Shown here: positions 61,792 through 64,000 of the stretch, in pieces
Layout of the letters: every line of letters starts with the position of its first letter
Position numbering within the stretch: the first letter of the stretch is position 1
Assembly: GCA_031472005.1 (NCBI GenBank)
Contig: PZJY01000007.1
Coordinates: 1,612,001-1,676,000 of the forward strand
DNA length: 64,000 nt
From: Tetracladium setigerum
Taxonomy: Eukaryota > Ascomycota > Leotiomycetes > Helotiales
Reading direction: 5' to 3'
The notes under the pieces: model-generated
What the model saw: the letters and a program-made list of their open reading frames with translations, nothing else
Told to the model about the DNA's origin: nothing
The model's database searches: none
Translations under genes and position numbers: made by a program

Positions 61792-64000
61792 ATGGCCTCA
61801 TCCGATGCACCGCTTGTCGCACACAAGCTTACCGACTTCCAATCATGGCCGAATTGGTATCGCCAGCTCCAGATTGAGTGTCATGTACATGGCGTTTGGG
61901 AACGAGTAAATCCTGACGCCAGAGACACTCCTTCTGTCGAGAGCAGCGCTCCAAAGCTTCCTCCTTCGATCGAATCGCTCGTTGAACAAGAGAATCAGAA
62001 GCGCGCTGCAACGCATGCGAGCGCTCAAACTCAGCGCATGCAAACAAGAGCACTATCTGCAGAATCATCATCAGAAGCAACCGTAACACCGATCCTCGTC
62101 GAAGCGACCTTCGCAGATATACACCCTTTATATGCGGCACTTACCTCTGAGTACACAAGGCTCGAGAAAGCTCACGAGAAGGAAAAGGCTATATTCACTG
62201 CGCTACACAAGTGGATAGGAGCTACAGTTGATGCGACTATCTTGGAACTCGCGCGCAATGAAACCCTCATAGAGGCCGGTCTGAAGCCATTCACTATTCA
62301 ACAGCTTGTTCGAGTACTACGAAAGAACATAGCTCCCACTGACGCGTCCATCTTCCAGAGAGCGCGGGAAAACTACGCAAAGTCGATTAACGCGAACCAA
62401 ATAGGACGAAAGGACGCTCGACGCTTTTTCACTGACTGGCAGCAAGCATACCAGGAAGGCGTGCTACTCAAAATCCCAGAAGTCGTCGAACCGATGGCAG
62501 CTCAGGACTTCCTTAAAGCAGCTGAAAAGTTCGTTCCAGATTGGTCTCGTACTCAACAAAACGTTATGACCACTGCGGAAGTCTCCGGAGTTACCCCTGA
62601 AAAAGCAACTCATCTCGGACGAATATTCTCAGCGCTCCTCAACAAGCAAGAAAATGAACCAAACAGAGCTCGTCATGGTAGAGGCGCTTTTGCTACTCTC
62701 GGACAACGCTCGGACTCCCCTTCCTCGTCAGCAAGCAGCAAGTGTCCATGTGATTCTCGACATCCTTGGAAAGCTGCTACTTGCCATGTAGTAATCGCTG
62801 TTGCGAAAGGCAAAAACTATAGAAATCTATCAGCTGAAGAACTCACCAAGATCAGGAACAGACTCATAAGTGGAAAGTGGAACGAATTGGTCAAACAAAT
62901 GAAGGAGAATGGAGTAGTGTTCGCACCAAACGGCACTACCTTCAGCGCTCCCAATCCCAACAAGCAGTCAAATGCAGGATCCAGCAAGACCCTAAAGCTA
63001 CCATCTGAAGGTTTCAACGCGTGCATTATGGACCCAGCTTTGTTGATGACAGAAGAGATTCTGGGGGTGTATGCGACTTCTGGCATCTCGACGCGCCATC
63101 CTCTCGCTGATTCAACGCTCGTTGACAACTGTGGCGCAATGCACCTTGTCAACAGCAGAGACCTTCTTGTTCCTGGAAGTTTCGTTAAATCTGGACCAGA
63201 TGACATTTGTGAAGCCGGTACATCCTTTCTTCCAATCTCTGGTCGAGGCAAAAGGATCATTCCAAATGTCTTGACAGGACCGAAAGGACCTCGGACCGCG
63301 CCGCTAACGCTAAGCAACGTCGCGTGCATCGACGGCTTCCATACTAACATCGTATCCGAGGCTCTTTTGTTGGCGGCTGACATCTGGTATCTTGGTTTGG
63401 ATTGTTCACTGCGCGTTGGCACGTTGGAAAAGAATGCATTGGTAGCGCAGCTTGAGCGAAAGCACAAGCTGGTTTTCCTTCAATACAAACCTCTTTCCAA
63501 CTATTCACATTCTCCACTTGAACAAGTGATAAACGAGCACTCAAACAATGTATCTGAAGCGACAATACCACTCGTCATCCCACACAATATCTTCCCTTGG
63601 ATGTTTCCAACGCTGCAAGGCGGTAACAATGCAAACAAGGAAAGCGCGACGAAAAGAGTTTTCAGATCAACTCGAGATTATCTACAACCTAGAAGTGATG
63701 AGAGCGAAGTCTGGCATGCAAGGTCCGGACATCTTGGACCTGATGCTTTGCAGAAACTGGTCTTACACGCTCGGAACGTTAAGATCCAGGGCGTGCCTCG
63801 ATTGAAATGTCAACATTGCGCAGTTACTCACGCGCAGCAAGTCATATCGAGGAGAGCGCCAGAGAGAAAGTCACCAAGGCCATTTTGGAGAATACAATGG
63901 GACCTATTTGACTTCACAGTAGCTTACAATAGATGTAGTTGGCTGCTCGTGATAAAAGACGAGTATAGTGGCATGCTCTTTGTTTACCCGCTTGTGAACA
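61792..64000 (+). CDS. Copia Gag-Pol polyprotein (3' partial)
   Basis: Open from ATG 61792 through the window end, more than 736 codons without a stop. Gag occupies about residues 1-400 (copia-type UBN2-like helical region: DFQSWPNWYRQLQ, ATILELARNETLIEAGL, QLVRVLRK). A short Cys/His motif, CPCDSRHPWKAATCH, is at about 319-333. The protease site is at about 444-451 (VDNCGAMH), where Asn-Cys-Gly replaces the common Ser/Thr-Gly after the Asp. The gag-pre-integrase motif runs from WHARSGHLG (641) to CQHC (673-676). Integrase begins with WDLFDFT (Asp704) and IKDEYSG (Asp723). The absence of stops or frameshifts suggests a young or active copy. Confidence 0.9.
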   Translation, partial: MASSDAPLVAHKLTDFQSWPNWYRQLQIECHVHGVWERVNPDARDTPSVESSAPKLPPSIESLVEQENQKRAATHASAQTQRMQTRALSAESSSEATVTPILVEATFADIHPLYAALTSEYTRLEKAHEKEKAIFTALHKWIGATVDATILELARNETLIEAGLKPFTIQQLVRVLRKNIAPTDASIFQRARENYAKSINANQIGRKDARRFFTDWQQAYQEGVLLKIPEVVEPMAAQDFLKAAEKFVPDWSRTQQNVMTTAEVSGVTPEKATHLGRIFSALLNKQENEPNRARHGRGAFATLGQRSDSPSSSASSKCPCDSRHPWKAATCHVVIAVAKGKNYRNLSAEELTKIRNRLISGKWNELVKQMKENGVVFAPNGTTFSAPNPNKQSNAGSSKTLKLPSEGFNACIMDPALLMTEEILGVYATSGISTRHPLADSTLVDNCGAMHLVNSRDLLVPGSFVKSGPDDICEAGTSFLPISGRGKRIIPNVLTGPKGPRTAPLTLSNVACIDGFHTNIVSEALLLAADIWYLGLDCSLRVGTLEKNALVAQLERKHKLVFLQYKPLSNYSHSPLEQVINEHSNNVSEATIPLVIPHNIFPWMFPTLQGGNNANKESATKRVFRSTRDYLQPRSDESEVWHARSGHLGPDALQKLVLHARNVKIQGVPRLKCQHCAVTHAQQVISRRAPERKSPRPFWRIQWDLFDFTVAYNRCSWLLVIKDEYSGMLFVYPLVN

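Larger units (their letters stand above)
61439..64000 (+). mobile_element. Ty1/copia LTR retrotransposon (right end beyond window)
   Basis: A 229-bp LTR with TGTCAC...GTGACA ends is followed by a tRNA-like primer site and one long gag-pol frame showing a zinc-knuckle-like motif, an aspartic protease site, a gag-pre-integrase HHCC motif and the start of the integrase core, in the copia order. The last five host bases before the LTR are GTATA (61434-61438), a candidate target duplication. Reverse transcriptase, RNase H and the 3' LTR must lie past 64000. Confidence 0.9.

Noticed and set aside
1..64000. tRNA or rRNA genes and secondary-metabolite clusters
   Set aside because: I looked for T-arm-like motifs and for PKS, NRPS or P450 signatures and saw none. 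A tRNA scan was not possible, so single tRNAs could be missed.

Overview
The window is nuclear DNA of a filamentous ascomycete (Pezizomycotina). Genes are split by short spliceosomal introns (about 46-100 nt, GT..AG), lie on both strands without operons, and encode typical fungal proteins such as Aim21, Tvp18, RTA1, a Zn2Cys6 regulator and a DUF7918-like protein. A Leotiomycetes/Helotiales-type genome is my best guess, made from the flavour of the proteins only.

Layout: NOT1, scaffold of CCR4-NOT, cut by the left edge (52-6716, +); an IMPACT/UPF0029 protein (7547-9216, +); succinate-semialdehyde dehydrogenase in 8 exons (9509-11618, -); the actin-patch regulator Aim21 (12434-15789, -); Golgi Tvp18 (18671-19487, -); NTF2 (20366-21144, -); a DUF7918-like acidic protein (22754-24610, +); a GT90 glycosyltransferase (26132-27598, -); a divergent replication pair, RNase H2 subunit B (29255-30646, -) and Mcm10 (31087-33493, +); a Zn2Cys6 transcription factor (33654-35532, -) beside an RTA1 membrane protein (36522-37746, -); an RS/acidic nuclear protein (39477-40598, +); an unrecognised secreted protein (41363-42355, +); an OMS1-like mitochondrial methyltransferase (43021-44323, +); a 6.2-kb non-coding stretch leading into a GDS1 winged-helix protein (50547-51765, +); a secreted low-complexity protein made of duplicated exons (54729-56682, -); ETF-ubiquinone oxidoreductase (58322-60362, +); and a Ty1/copia retrotransposon with its 5' LTR (61439 to the right edge, +).

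Most genes are unrelated housekeeping genes. The clearest functional link is RNase H2B/Mcm10: the 440-bp shared promoter carries two ACGCGT (MCB) sites, suggesting common G1/S control. The Zn2Cys6/RTA1 pair may be a regulator with its target.

Two things stand out. Six otherwise well-conserved genes each appear to contain one single-base reading-frame break (NOT1, IMPACT, AIM21, MCM10, OMS1, ETF-QO), five in the same direction (a base missing) and two clearly in short homopolymers; this points to sequence or assembly indels rather than six pseudogenes. And the 54.7-56.7 kb secreted protein looks built by tandem duplication of phase 1-1 exons, with two dibasic (Kex2-like) sites, an Asn/Gln/Gly repeat and an acidic tail; I cannot assign it to a known family.
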